The notes under the pieces were generated by a model. It saw only the letters and a list, made by a program, of their open reading frames with translations. It did not search any database and was not told the DNA's origin. A stretch of DNA of 12,208 nt, from assembly GCA_017610225.1 (NCBI GenBank), contig JAFCCM010000084.1, positions 1 through 12,208 of the forward strand, given 5' to 3'. The position numbers and the translations under genes are program-made. Of the stretch, positions 1-5,869 are shown in pieces (position 1 is the first letter of the stretch; each line of letters opens with the position of its first letter). This DNA comes from Candidatus Aenigmatarchaeota archaeon (GTDB lineage Archaea; Aenigmatarchaeota; Aenigmatarchaeia; CG10238-14).

Positions 1-960
1 TGTGTCTTTGAAAAATATTATTATGAAAGCAATATATACAAAAGAGGTAAAAAAATCGTTTCTGAAAATATGAAAAATAATATTTTTTTCAAATCTGATC
101 AGGGAACTATTGTTGCTAATTTAGAAAAATATAAACTGCCTGGATTAGTTGTCATTAGAAGTGATGGAACTAGCCTATACCCAACTGCTGATCTTACATT
201 AACCGAAGAAAAGATAAAAGATTATCCTGATGCTAAATTAATTTGGGTAGTAGGTGGGGGGCAAAAACTTTATTTTCAACAACTTTTTCAGATATTTGAT
301 TTAATAGGAATTGTGAAAAAAGAGAAATGTTACCATCTAGGTTATGGAATGATATCGCTTCCTGGGGGAAAGATGTCATCAAGAAAAGGAAGAGCTGTTT
401 GGGCAGATGAATTAATGAATGAAGTTCATAATCTTGTAGAAAAAGAAGTTGAAAAAAAGAACCCTAATTTAGATGAAAAGAAAAAGTATGAAATTGCTGA
501 AAAAATTGCTTTAGGAGCGATAAAATATGGCATGCTAAAAATAGATGCATTCAAAGATTTTGTATTTAATATTAATGAAGTCGTAAACTTTGAAGGTAAT
601 ACTGGTCCTTATTTACAATATGCTCATGTAAGAGCAAACAAAATATTACAAAAATCTGGAGAATTTAAAGAAACATTTCAACCAAAAGAATTAGTAAAAG
701 AAGAAAAAATATTAGTTAAAAAATTACTTGAATTCCCAGAAGTAGTTGAAAAATCAGTAAAAGAATACAAGCCAAATCTTGTTGCAAATTATGGATATGA
801 TCTCGCAGAAACATTCAACATATTTTATCACTCATGTCCTGTGTTACAAACAAAAGATGAACAAACAAAAAATTTCAGACTGACTTTAGTCAAATCATTT
901 AAAATAACACTGAAAAATTGTTTAAATCTTTTGGGAGTAGGGACTCCTGAAGTTATGTAA
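1..960 (+). CDS. argS: Arginyl-tRNA synthetase, C-terminal part (5' end outside window)
   Basis: Class Ia synthetase that charges tRNA-Arg with arginine in the cytoplasm. The frame is open from base 1, so the ATG at 70 is internal and the true start lies upstream of the window; 319 codons are visible. The end of the catalytic core is present, with the KMSKS-type loop read as KMSSRKG at about nt 370-390, preceded by LPGG, which is typical of ArgS. It is followed by the all-helical DALR anticodon-binding domain starting near NTGPYLQYAHVRA (nt 598-636). The protein ends in LLGVGTPEVM, a usual ArgS terminus. The last 39 bases overlap the convergent nucleotidyltransferase gene, so the two 3' ends share DNA. 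The missing N-terminus holds the HIGH motif and so cannot be checked. Confidence 0.95.
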   Translation, partial: CVFEKYYYESNIYKRGKKIVSENMKNNIFFKSDQGTIVANLEKYKLPGLVVIRSDGTSLYPTADLTLTEEKIKDYPDAKLIWVVGGGQKLYFQQLFQIFDLIGIVKKEKCYHLGYGMISLPGGKMSSRKGRAVWADELMNEVHNLVEKEVEKKNPNLDEKKKYEIAEKIALGAIKYGMLKIDAFKDFVFNINEVVNFEGNTGPYLQYAHVRANKILQKSGEFKETFQPKELVKEEKILVKKLLEFPEVVEKSVKEYKPNLVANYGYDLAETFNIFYHSCPVLQTKDEQTKNFRLTLVKSFKITLKNCLNLLGVGTPEVM

Positions 961-1620
961 AATCATCCTTCTTAACTGGTATATGTTTGTATCTACCAAT
1001 CTTGCTGGATATCCAATATCACTCCAATAGTCAGTCAATTTAACATAAGGTAAACCAATCAAAGCATCTGTTAGTTCAATTTCACCTCTTGGGCTAGGTT
1101 CAAGATATTCCAATTTTTCAAAAATATCAGGAAAGAATAAAGCGATACCAGGAAAAATCAATCCTTTTCCTTTCTCAGTTTTTTCTCTTATTTCCCTTAC
1201 TGTTCCATCCTCAACAAAAATTTTGCCAAATGGGAAAACATCATCCACTTCATATACAGAAATTGTTGATTCACTTAACCCACTTAAAAAACATAAACTA
1301 CTGGAATAGAAAGTATCGCCAAAAATAAAAATGAAAGGTTCATCAATAAAAGTATGTGCACAATTTAATGCGTGACCAGTCCCTCCCTGAGTTTCTTGAG
1401 TAATATATTTAAATTCGTCACCAAAATAATCTCTAATTACTCTCTGTTTATAACCAACAACAAAAAAGATATCAGAAGGATTTAACCCAAATTCTCTCAA
1501 TTTTTTTACATGATAATATAATAGCGGTCTTCCGACAATTGGTAACATTGGTTTTGGTATTTTTCTGGTTAATAAACCCATTCTTTTTCCTTTTCCAGCA
1601 GCCAATATTACAGCTTTCAT
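922..1620 (-). CDS. Sugar-1-phosphate nucleotidyltransferase (NTP_transferase family)
   Basis: Likely transfers a nucleotide (UTP or dTTP type) onto a sugar-1-phosphate to make an activated sugar for surface glycans. The Rossmann-like start LAAGKGKRM (residues 6-14), followed by KPML (23-26), is the nucleotide-binding signature. QGGTGHAL (78-85) and FGDT (100-103, metal-binding Asp102) complete the core, and SPRGEIELTDAL and YWSDIGYP near the C-terminus fit the sugar-binding side. At 232 residues it is the catalytic domain alone, with no left-handed beta-helix acyltransferase domain as in GlmU. Sugar and nucleotide specificity cannot be read from the sequence. The ATG is preceded by an SD-like GGATGAT at 1624-1630, implying a leader. 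It converges on argS with a 39-base overlap. Confidence 0.88.
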   Translation of the reverse strand: MKAVILAAGKGKRMGLLTRKIPKPMLPIVGRPLLYYHVKKLREFGLNPSDIFFVVGYKQRVIRDYFGDEFKYITQETQGGTGHALNCAHTFIDEPFIFIFGDTFYSSSLCFLSGLSESTISVYEVDDVFPFGKIFVEDGTVREIREKTEKGKGLIFPGIALFFPDIFEKLEYLEPSPRGEIELTDALIGLPYVKLTDYWSDIGYPARLVDTNIYQLRRMILHNFRSPYSQKI

Positions 1621-1638
1621 TTAATCATCCAAAATTGT

Positions 1639-1728
1639 AAAAAAAAGAAAAAAAAAGTTGGCAAACAGAGAAGGGAGATGCAAAATTATCAGATTACCTC
1701 TGTGGGTTTTATCTCCTCTCTTTCTCTT
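1639..1728 (-). ncRNA. Candidate structured RNA or attenuating leader with U-tract
   Basis: Read on the minus strand, 1723-1667 folds into a long imperfect hairpin. GGAGAT pairs with ATCTCC (1716-1711 with 1679-1674). Inside this AAAA pairs with TTTT, then there is a 4x4 internal loop, then CAGA pairs with TCTG around the loop GGTAA. Outside, AAG/CTT and AGAG/CTCT extend the stem with two small bulges. Downstream is T9-C-T8 (1656-1639), which fits archaeal oligo(dT) termination. A TATA-like TTTTTAATA lies at 1760-1752, about 25-30 bases before the proposed 5' end. It is either a free RNA of about 80-90 nt or the 5' leader of the nucleotidyltransferase gene, whose SD implies a leader. I see no H/ACA ANA box and no kink-turn. 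Confidence 0.35.
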
Positions 1729-1751
1729 GATAATAATATTAGTTATTTTTC

Positions 1752-1760
1752 TATTAAAAA
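1752..1760 (-). promoter_or_regulatory. TATA-like box for the minus-strand hairpin RNA/leader
   Basis: TTTTTAATA on the minus strand places a transcription start at about 1727-1732, just before the hairpin at 1723-1667. The position is an inference from the usual archaeal TATA-to-start distance. Confidence 0.3.
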
Positions 1761-1838
1761 CAGGCCTAAAATATGCTTTAAACCCTTGTTTTCAAAAAGT
1801 AAAAAATAAGACCAATTAAGAGTAATCGTATACAAAAA

Positions 1839-1850
1839 GTATTTTAATAC
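1839..1850 (+). promoter_or_regulatory. TATA box of the HTH/S-layer-like gene, palindromic
   Basis: GTATTTTAATAC is a 5-2-5 inverted repeat centred about 26 bases before the ATG at 1871. This predicts a leaderless transcript starting at or next to the ATG. The symmetry could also make it an operator for the HTH protein it drives (inference). Confidence 0.5.
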
Positions 1851-1870
1851 TAAAATTCCAATTATAACAC

Positions 1871-2806
1871 ATGAAATTCTTAATTGAAGAAACCAATGAA
1901 GGGCAAAAGGCATATCCAACTTTTCTAGCAAATGACCCACAAGCTATAGCCGTTCTTAGTAATAAATTAGTTCAACAAATACTTCAGGAACTTGGAAAAT
2001 ATCCTTGTTGTCCGATGGATCTTGCAAGAAGACTAAAGCAACATGAACAAAAAATCTATTACCACATAAGAAATCTTGAGAAATTTGGTTTAATTAAAAT
2101 TGAGAGACTAGAAGAAAGAGTTGGAGCAACCGCAAAAATTTATTCAGTTGTTTCACCAGTTATTGCTTATAAATTATTTGATGATGGATCTGTAGTAGAT
2201 AAAAAAACTAGAGCATCAGAAATAAAATTTCTAAAACCTTTTGTTGAAGATGGAAAATTAAATTCTGTTATAGTTGTTGGTAGTCCTGATCCCCATGGAA
2301 AATATAAAAGTCCTGCATCAGATGGTTATTGTGGGATTAATTTAGCTATGTTTCTTGGAGAATATGTCGATGAAATAAAAATCCCTTTTTATAAACTTGA
2401 TACACAAGTGACAAAAGATGATATGAAAAATAATATGATAATTCTTGGTGGACCAAAAGCAAATATAATTACAGATAAAATCAACAAACAACTTCCGATT
2501 TATTTTGATTATTCTGAAGAATTTAGAGATTGGGTTATTGTATCTACTTTAACAAAAAATGTTTACAGGGAAAAGTATTGTGGTGTAATAGTTAAAACCA
2601 AGAATCCATTTTCAGAAGGGAAGGGAATTATTTTGTTAGCTGGGAAAGGTTTTACTGGTTCTAGAGCAGCAGTACTTGGATTATCAAAATATAGTAAAGA
2701 AATATCTAAAGGAAATTCTGTTGATTCAAGTGTAATTGCAAGAGTTGTTAGAGGAATAGATGTTGATTCTGACGGGATTGTTGATGATATAGAATTTTTG
2801 GAGTAA
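1871..2806 (+). CDS. Winged-helix (ArsR-like) regulator with C-terminal S-layer-like domain
   Basis: A 311-residue protein with no signal peptide or membrane segment, so probably cytoplasmic. Residues about 30-95 form a winged helix-turn-helix: the recognition helix lies near QHEQKIYYHIRNLEKFGLI (57-75) and the wing ends at KIYSVVSPV. Residues about 130-311 resemble the domain of archaeal S-layer proteins, with VVGSPDPHGKYK, INLAMFLGEY, ILGGPKANIITDKI, NPFSEGKGIILLAG and a final DVDSDGIVDDIEF that looks like an Asp-rich calcium-binding loop. I recognise this HTH plus S-layer-like combination from archaeal genomes, where its ligand and targets are not established. It is transcribed divergently from the nucleotidyltransferase gene. 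The ATG is supported by a TATA box at 1839-1850, indicating leaderless initiation. Confidence 0.75.
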   Translation: MKFLIEETNEGQKAYPTFLANDPQAIAVLSNKLVQQILQELGKYPCCPMDLARRLKQHEQKIYYHIRNLEKFGLIKIERLEERVGATAKIYSVVSPVIAYKLFDDGSVVDKKTRASEIKFLKPFVEDGKLNSVIVVGSPDPHGKYKSPASDGYCGINLAMFLGEYVDEIKIPFYKLDTQVTKDDMKNNMIILGGPKANIITDKINKQLPIYFDYSEEFRDWVIVSTLTKNVYREKYCGVIVKTKNPFSEGKGIILLAGKGFTGSRAAVLGLSKYSKEISKGNSVDSSVIARVVRGIDVDSDGIVDDIEFLE

Positions 2807-2830
2807 AACAAAAGACTTTAACGACTTAAC

Positions 2831-2836
2831 CTTTTT
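2831..2836 (+). terminator. Short T-tract after the HTH/S-layer-like gene
   Basis: CTTTTTC lies about 25 bases after the stop at 2806. A T5 run is a weak archaeal termination signal, and no stem precedes it. Confidence 0.25.
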
Positions 2837-2874
2837 CTATTGAGATTGATTTTGTCTAGGATGTGAAAGTACAT

Positions 2875-2928
2875 CATGTGGGTGTTTGTGGGGGTGCATG
2901 AAAACCCGCTAAAACATACCCAAGCATG
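2875..2928. repeat. Imperfect intergenic hairpin (inverted repeat)
   Basis: CATG-TGGGT-GTTT (2875-2887) pairs with AAAC-(AT)-ACCCA-(AG)-CATG (2912-2928), with two small bulges. Inside, GGGT (2892-2895) pairs with ACCC (2904-2907) around an 8-base loop. The stretch is richer in G and C than its surroundings. It could be a structured RNA, the leader of the small ORF at 2966, or a footprint of a hairpin-recognising element; nothing decides between these. Confidence 0.45.
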
Positions 2929-2965
2929 TCATAAGACCGCTTTCCTAATACACTAATTGGTTAGC

Positions 2966-3136
2966 ATGATGGATATGTGGTCTGACAAATTCACAAGGAA
3001 GACAAAACTGTTCAAAGTTTTCTCAGTCATAAGAGAGTCACCAGTAGGTCTGTTCTCAAAGGAGATAAACGAGAGACTTAATGAGATTGAATATCCGACA
3101 GTTCTGGTTGCCCTGCAGAAACTGAAGAAAAAGTAA
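2966..3136 (+). CDS. Small ORF resembling a truncated winged helix
   Basis: Fifty-six codons from ATG 2966 (further ATGs at 2969 and 2975) to TAA 3134-3136. The product reads MMDMWSDKFTRK, then a helical stretch FKVFSVIRESPVGLFSKEI, then NERLNEIEYPTVLVALQKLKKK. This has the spacing of a helix-turn-helix whose wing is missing, because the stop falls right after the recognition-helix-like segment. It uses CTG and other GC-richer codons more than neighbouring genes do. There is no clear TATA box or SD. The stop comes directly after an A5 run; one extra A there would run the frame into the Cys-rich ORF that follows. It may be a broken gene, a real miniprotein, or the 5' half of a frameshifted one. 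Function unknown. Confidence 0.4.
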   Translation: MMDMWSDKFTRKTKLFKVFSVIRESPVGLFSKEINERLNEIEYPTVLVALQKLKKK

Positions 3137-3405
3137 GAAGAATCAATTGTACAATAGACGCTGATTGTAGATATCTGGATTGTCCACAAGTCTTGGGTCA
3201 TGATACACCAGTTTGTCACGAAGGAAAATGTAAATGTAGTGGAAAATGGGAAATAGTCAATAAAACAGAGTGGAAAGAAAGGTTTAGAGAAGAGTTGACG
3301 AATGAAACTCAAAAAAGAACACAGAAAGAAAGACAGTTATACAATGAAACCAAGATAGAAGAGAAGATTAAACTAGTAGCTCCAAGATTAGTAAAAGGTC
3401 GTTAG
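3091..3405 (+). pseudogene. Cys-rich ORF without a proper start
   Basis: Frame open from 3091 to the TAG at 3403-3405. It encodes a six-cysteine motif (C-x5-C-x4-C-x10-C-x4-C-x-C, nt about 3148-3240) containing DADCRYLDCP and CHEGKCKC. A Lys/Glu-rich tail follows (WKERFREELTNETQKRTQKE). The only usual start codon is TTG at 3193, which would cut the first three cysteines off the motif and has no SD. The cysteine pattern resembles small disulfide-rich extracellular domains, but no signal peptide is encoded in frame. A zinc-binding role is also possible. The likeliest readings are the 3' part of a frameshifted gene starting at 2966, or a domain that lost its N-terminus. It ends 37 bases before the convergent metalloprotease stop. 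Confidence 0.45.
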
Positions 3406-3410
3406 TTTTC

Positions 3411-3453
3411 ATTCTCAATAAAAATAAAGAAAGAAAATGGGGTTAAACCCCAT
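3411..3453 (-). terminator. Hairpin plus T-rich tail after the metalloprotease gene
   Basis: ATGGGGTT at 3437-3444 and AACCCCAT at 3446-3453 form a perfect 8-1-8 palindrome that contains the stop codon (3445-3443). On the minus strand it is followed by TTTTCTTTCTTTATTTTT (down to about 3419), like a bacterial-style intrinsic terminator. On the plus strand TTTTT follows at 3458-3462, so it may also stop transcription from the Cys-rich ORF. Confidence 0.65.
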
Positions 3454-4186
3454 ATAGTTTTTGTAATCCTGTTATGTCTGGTTGTGCTAAATCTCTTTTT
3501 CCGATATCTCCATACCAACTAAAACCATACATTGTTGCTTCTGAACATGCATCATCATAGACATCTCCTAAACCAATTCCATGACCTGTTTCGTGTGTTG
3601 CTATATTTTGTAAGTCCATTTGTTGCGTAGCTTCGCAATTTACTGTTTCACAATCTGTAAAACTAAAATCTGTATCAAACATTACGTCATACTCAACTAT
3701 TTGTCTGCCTCTTCTTGTGTACCAAGTTCTGCAAACTGCTATTACTCCTTCTTCTGGATAGTCTCCATAACTATATTCATTTTTGCCGTCAGTATAGTCG
3801 TCAAAACTAGCTGAACTATCTAATGTTTGTCCATTATCACGAAATAGCTCAGTTGATGTGTATAAGTCCCATTGTTCTACACTACTAAATATTGCTCCTG
3901 GCACTATTGCTTCAACATCTGGATGTACTACATAACTTAATGGTAATCCTTCTTTCCACTTGATTCCCATTAAATCATAGCATTTGGGTTCCTTTGGTTT
4001 CCCTCCTCCAGCCCATGGTGGTCTTGCTCCATAATCAACTCTCCTTCTTCCATCCGCATAATGAATAAAAGTTATTGAATCAATTGGTTCAGTAGATGGA
4101 TTAATCGGTTTTACTGCGATTGCTGTCACTATAGTTACCCCTAAAATCAAACTCAGGATTATTCCTAAAGATATAATTTTTTTCAT
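3443..4186 (-). CDS. Secreted matrixin-type zinc metalloprotease (metzincin)
   Basis: A 247-residue predicted exported protease. Residues 1-24 form a signal peptide or N-terminal anchor (Lys-Lys, then a long hydrophobic run ending TAIA). The zinc site is HETGHGIGLGD (198-208): His198 and His202 bind zinc, Glu199 is catalytic, and Asp208 takes the third-ligand place that is His in classical matrixins. The Met-turn is ATMYG, with Met219. Upstream, YDLMGIKWKEGLPLSYVVHPD and DGKNEYSYGDYPEEGVIAV match the beginning and middle of matrixin catalytic domains. Cys179, Cys184 and Cys214 could form disulfides. There is no propeptide cysteine switch that I can identify. It has its own SD (GAGGAGA, 4197-4191) and terminator, so it is monocistronic. 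Its target could be surface proteins or extracellular material; this is not shown. Confidence 0.85.
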   Translation of the reverse strand: MKKIISLGIILSLILGVTIVTAIAVKPINPSTEPIDSITFIHYADGRRRVDYGARPPWAGGGKPKEPKCYDLMGIKWKEGLPLSYVVHPDVEAIVPGAIFSSVEQWDLYTSTELFRDNGQTLDSSASFDDYTDGKNEYSYGDYPEEGVIAVCRTWYTRRGRQIVEYDVMFDTDFSFTDCETVNCEATQQMDLQNIATHETGHGIGLGDVYDDACSEATMYGFSWYGDIGKRDLAQPDITGLQKLYGV

Positions 4187-4190
4187 TTTA

Positions 4191-4235
4191 TCTCCTCTAA
4201 TTGTTGTTATTAAATTATAGAATTGAATTTAAATA
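4191..4235 (-). promoter_or_regulatory. Promoter and SD of the metalloprotease gene
   Basis: TATTTAAA lies at 4235-4228 on the minus strand and GAGGAGA at 4197-4191, five bases or so before the ATG (4186). The spacing predicts a transcript start near 4205 with a short leader carrying the SD. Confidence 0.55.
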
Positions 4236-4263
4236 ATGGATTATTACCGAAGAAATTAAATCA

Positions 4264-4337
4264 TTTCCTAATACACCCCTAACACATACCAAACAAATTA
4301 ATACTTTCACAACAATCATTAGACAGGTATTAGAAAA
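4264..4337. repeat. Imperfect inverted repeat in intergenic DNA
   Basis: TTTCCTAATAC (4264-4274) and GTATTAGAAAA (4327-4337) are inverted copies with 10 of 11 matches. TTTCCTAATACAC at 4264-4276 also occurs exactly at 2941-2953. The rest of the 274-base gap 4187-4460 holds the metalloprotease promoter and T-rich DNA downstream of the TBP gene; I see no convincing gene in it. Confidence 0.3.
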
Positions 4338-4460
4338 GTTGTCTCGACATTATCAATTCAGAAAAATGGTAAGTGGCTGATGTACCTAATTTGTGAATAA
4401 TTATTTAATTAAAAACTTCCTTGAAAAATAAATAGAAAAGATAAACCAGTCTGGAGAAAT

Positions 4461-4976
4461 TTACTTCTTCTTGAATGCGCCTATACTTTTCAATTTTTTA
4501 AACAGAGAATTCACAGCCTTGTCTACTTCTCCAACTTCTCTTGTACCAGTACAGATGACTTTACCTGAACCGAACAATAAAAATGTAGCTTTGGGATTTT
4601 TCATTCTATAAACAACACCAGGAAATTGAGCTGGCTCATACTCAGAATTTTCTGCTTCAATCGCGATTTTATCCAAGTCCAGTTTTGTTGGCATTTGTGC
4701 TGAAGCAACAATATTTTGAATTTCAGGTTTATATTTTTTCGGATTTGCAATCCCAGTTTCTTTCAATATTTTAACGACTTTCTTAATGACTACGGTAACA
4801 TCTTCAATATTTCTAGCTCCAGTACACACAACCTTACCGGATGAAAATATTAATGTTGCAGATTTCGGGTCTTTTACTCTATAGACTAGTCCAGGAAACT
4901 GCTCAGGTTCATATTCACTTCCTTCTAGATGTTCTATCAATGATTCAAGAGATATTCTTACATTTAAAGTAGCCAT
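4461..4976 (-). CDS. tbp: TATA-binding protein (TBP), start displaced by a 13-bp duplication
   Basis: General transcription factor that binds and bends TATA boxes and recruits TFB and RNA polymerase. Two imperfect direct repeats form the saddle: SEYEPEQFPGLVYRV (20-34) with LIFSSGKVVCTGA, and SEYEPAQFPGVVYRM (111-125) with LLFGSGKVICTG. The DNA-intercalating phenylalanines are present as Phe27, Phe44, Phe118 and Phe135. The tail is basic (KKK), lacking the acidic tail of many archaeal TBPs. The in-frame ATG at 4976 omits the first beta strand. Residues KFNIKIENIVA are encoded just upstream in frame but have no start codon, while the natural-looking ATG at 5028-5026, with SD and TATA, is out of frame. 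Deleting one copy of the repeat at 4994-5019 gives a 184-residue protein starting MNKFNIKIENIVA. The gene is either frameshifted, read from an unusual start, or affected by an assembly error. Confidence 0.95.
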   Translation of the reverse strand: MATLNVRISLESLIEHLEGSEYEPEQFPGLVYRVKDPKSATLIFSSGKVVCTGARNIEDVTVVIKKVVKILKETGIANPKKYKPEIQNIVASAQMPTKLDLDKIAIEAENSEYEPAQFPGVVYRMKNPKATFLLFGSGKVICTGTREVGEVDKAVNSLFKKLKSIGAFKKK

Positions 4977-4993
4977 AGCAACGATATTCTCGA

Positions 4994-5019
4994 TTTTTAT
5001 ATTGAATTTTTATATTGAA
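4994..5019. repeat. Perfect 13-bp tandem duplication at the TBP start
   Basis: TTTTTATATTGAA occurs twice head to tail at 4994-5006 and 5007-5019. From ATG 5028 to the internal ATG 4976 there are 52 bases before the second ATG codon; removing 13 leaves 39, which is in frame. As it stands, ATG 5028 reads MNKFNIKIQYKNREYRCYG and then soon hits a TGA. Confidence 0.97.
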
Positions 5020-5031
5020 CTTATTCATTTT

Positions 5032-5078
5032 CCTCACATCTTTGATTTTTACATAAGTAATTATTGTTTAAAATATAT
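5032..5078 (-). promoter_or_regulatory. TBP promoter and SD
   Basis: A TATA box ATATATTTTAAA lies at 5078-5067 on the minus strand. About 20 bases of leader would follow, ending in GTGAGG (5037-5032), three bases before the ATG at 5028. This geometry points to 5028, not 4976, as the ancestral start codon. Confidence 0.55.
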
Positions 5079-5157
5079 TAATAGTAACATTGATATATAG
5101 AAGAAAATATAATTTTAAACATTAAAGTAATAATCGGGTTTTAACCGTCAAAAGCGT

Positions 5158-5868
5158 TCAAATTTTATCTCTTTTACTGATGAAAATTTCCTTGAAAAAA
5201 TCTTCTTGTTCTGTATTTACTTTTCCCCTTGACGCCAGGTATAATATCGGTAAAAACGTCCCAATAATCTGATCCCTATTCCAAGTTTTAACCAATTTAG
5301 AAAATTCAACTTTTTCTGACCCTAATTGAACCAAGAATGAATCTATCTCAAACATCAATGAATTAATTCTATTCTCGATATCTTCTTCTGAAAAATCTAT
5401 ATTTTTTCTCAAGCTTCTTCCAAGTCTTCTCTTTTTTGTTTCTCTTCTATCTTTTACTTTGACTGCTTTCTGTAATGCACCAACTAGTTCATCGAGTGTA
5501 ACTTTTCTCTTGACAATTCTTATTGGCCCTGGTTCCAATGTCATTTCCTGTAATCTTTTTTTTATTTCCTCAAATGATGTTAAATCATCCTGTAAATCAT
5601 CGAATGAATACTCTGTTGGTTTTCGACGAATAGTCGGCCAAGTGATTTCTGTTTTTAACTTAAGAAGTATCGAAGCTACAAGAACAACTTTTGCTGGTAT
5701 TCTAAAATCAAGCATCTCTATAGTTTCAATATACTCAAGGAATTTACATGTCAATTTAGTTAAATCAACATCCCATGGATCCAAATCTTCCATCGTAACT
5801 ATGTAATCAATTAAATCTTCCCATGACTGTTGTTTGATTATTCTTTCAAGTAGAACTTGCTCTTCCAT
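5158..5868 (-). CDS. scpA: ScpA kleisin, segregation and condensation protein A
   Basis: Kleisin subunit that bridges the two SMC heads to close the condensin ring and helps chromosome segregation and compaction. The start is typical of ScpA: ERIIKQQSWEDLIDYIV, then LDPWDVDLTKLTCKFLEYIE and DFRIPAKVVLVASILLKLKTE, the N-terminal helices that contact the SMC neck. A charged linker (about 85-175) follows. The C-terminal part FSKLVKTWNRDQIIGTFLPILYLASRGKV is the winged helix that binds the other SMC head. The ATG at 5868-5866 lies one base after the smc stop (5872-5870) and gives 236 residues. An in-frame TTG at 5877 would add three residues and overlap smc. The pair is clearly one operon. No scpB follows, which is common in archaea. 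Confidence 0.92.
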   Translation of the reverse strand: MEEQVLLERIIKQQSWEDLIDYIVTMEDLDPWDVDLTKLTCKFLEYIETIEMLDFRIPAKVVLVASILLKLKTEITWPTIRRKPTEYSFDDLQDDLTSFEEIKKRLQEMTLEPGPIRIVKRKVTLDELVGALQKAVKVKDRRETKKRRLGRSLRKNIDFSEEDIENRINSLMFEIDSFLVQLGSEKVEFSKLVKTWNRDQIIGTFLPILYLASRGKVNTEQEDFFKEIFISKRDKI

Positions 5869-5869
5869 A

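Noticed and set aside
1667..1723. H/ACA guide RNA reading of the minus-strand hairpin
   Set aside because: The internal loop is suggestive, but there is no ANA box at the needed distance and no kink-turn, so only an unclassified RNA is claimed.
2955..2972. TTGGTTAGCATGATGG looks like a tRNA D-arm
   Set aside because: No T-loop consensus, no acceptor-stem pairing and no anticodon arm in the flanking bases.
2953..3312. Minus-strand frame of 119 codons over the wHTH/Cys-rich region
   Set aside because: Low-complexity Ser/Phe-rich product typical of an antisense shadow; no promoter or SD.
4215..4319. A 34-codon minus-strand ORF with a signal-like start (MIVVKVLICLVC) upstream of the metalloprotease
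   Set aside because: No SD, and it overlaps the metalloprotease TATA box; most likely a chance hydrophobic reading of AT-rich DNA.
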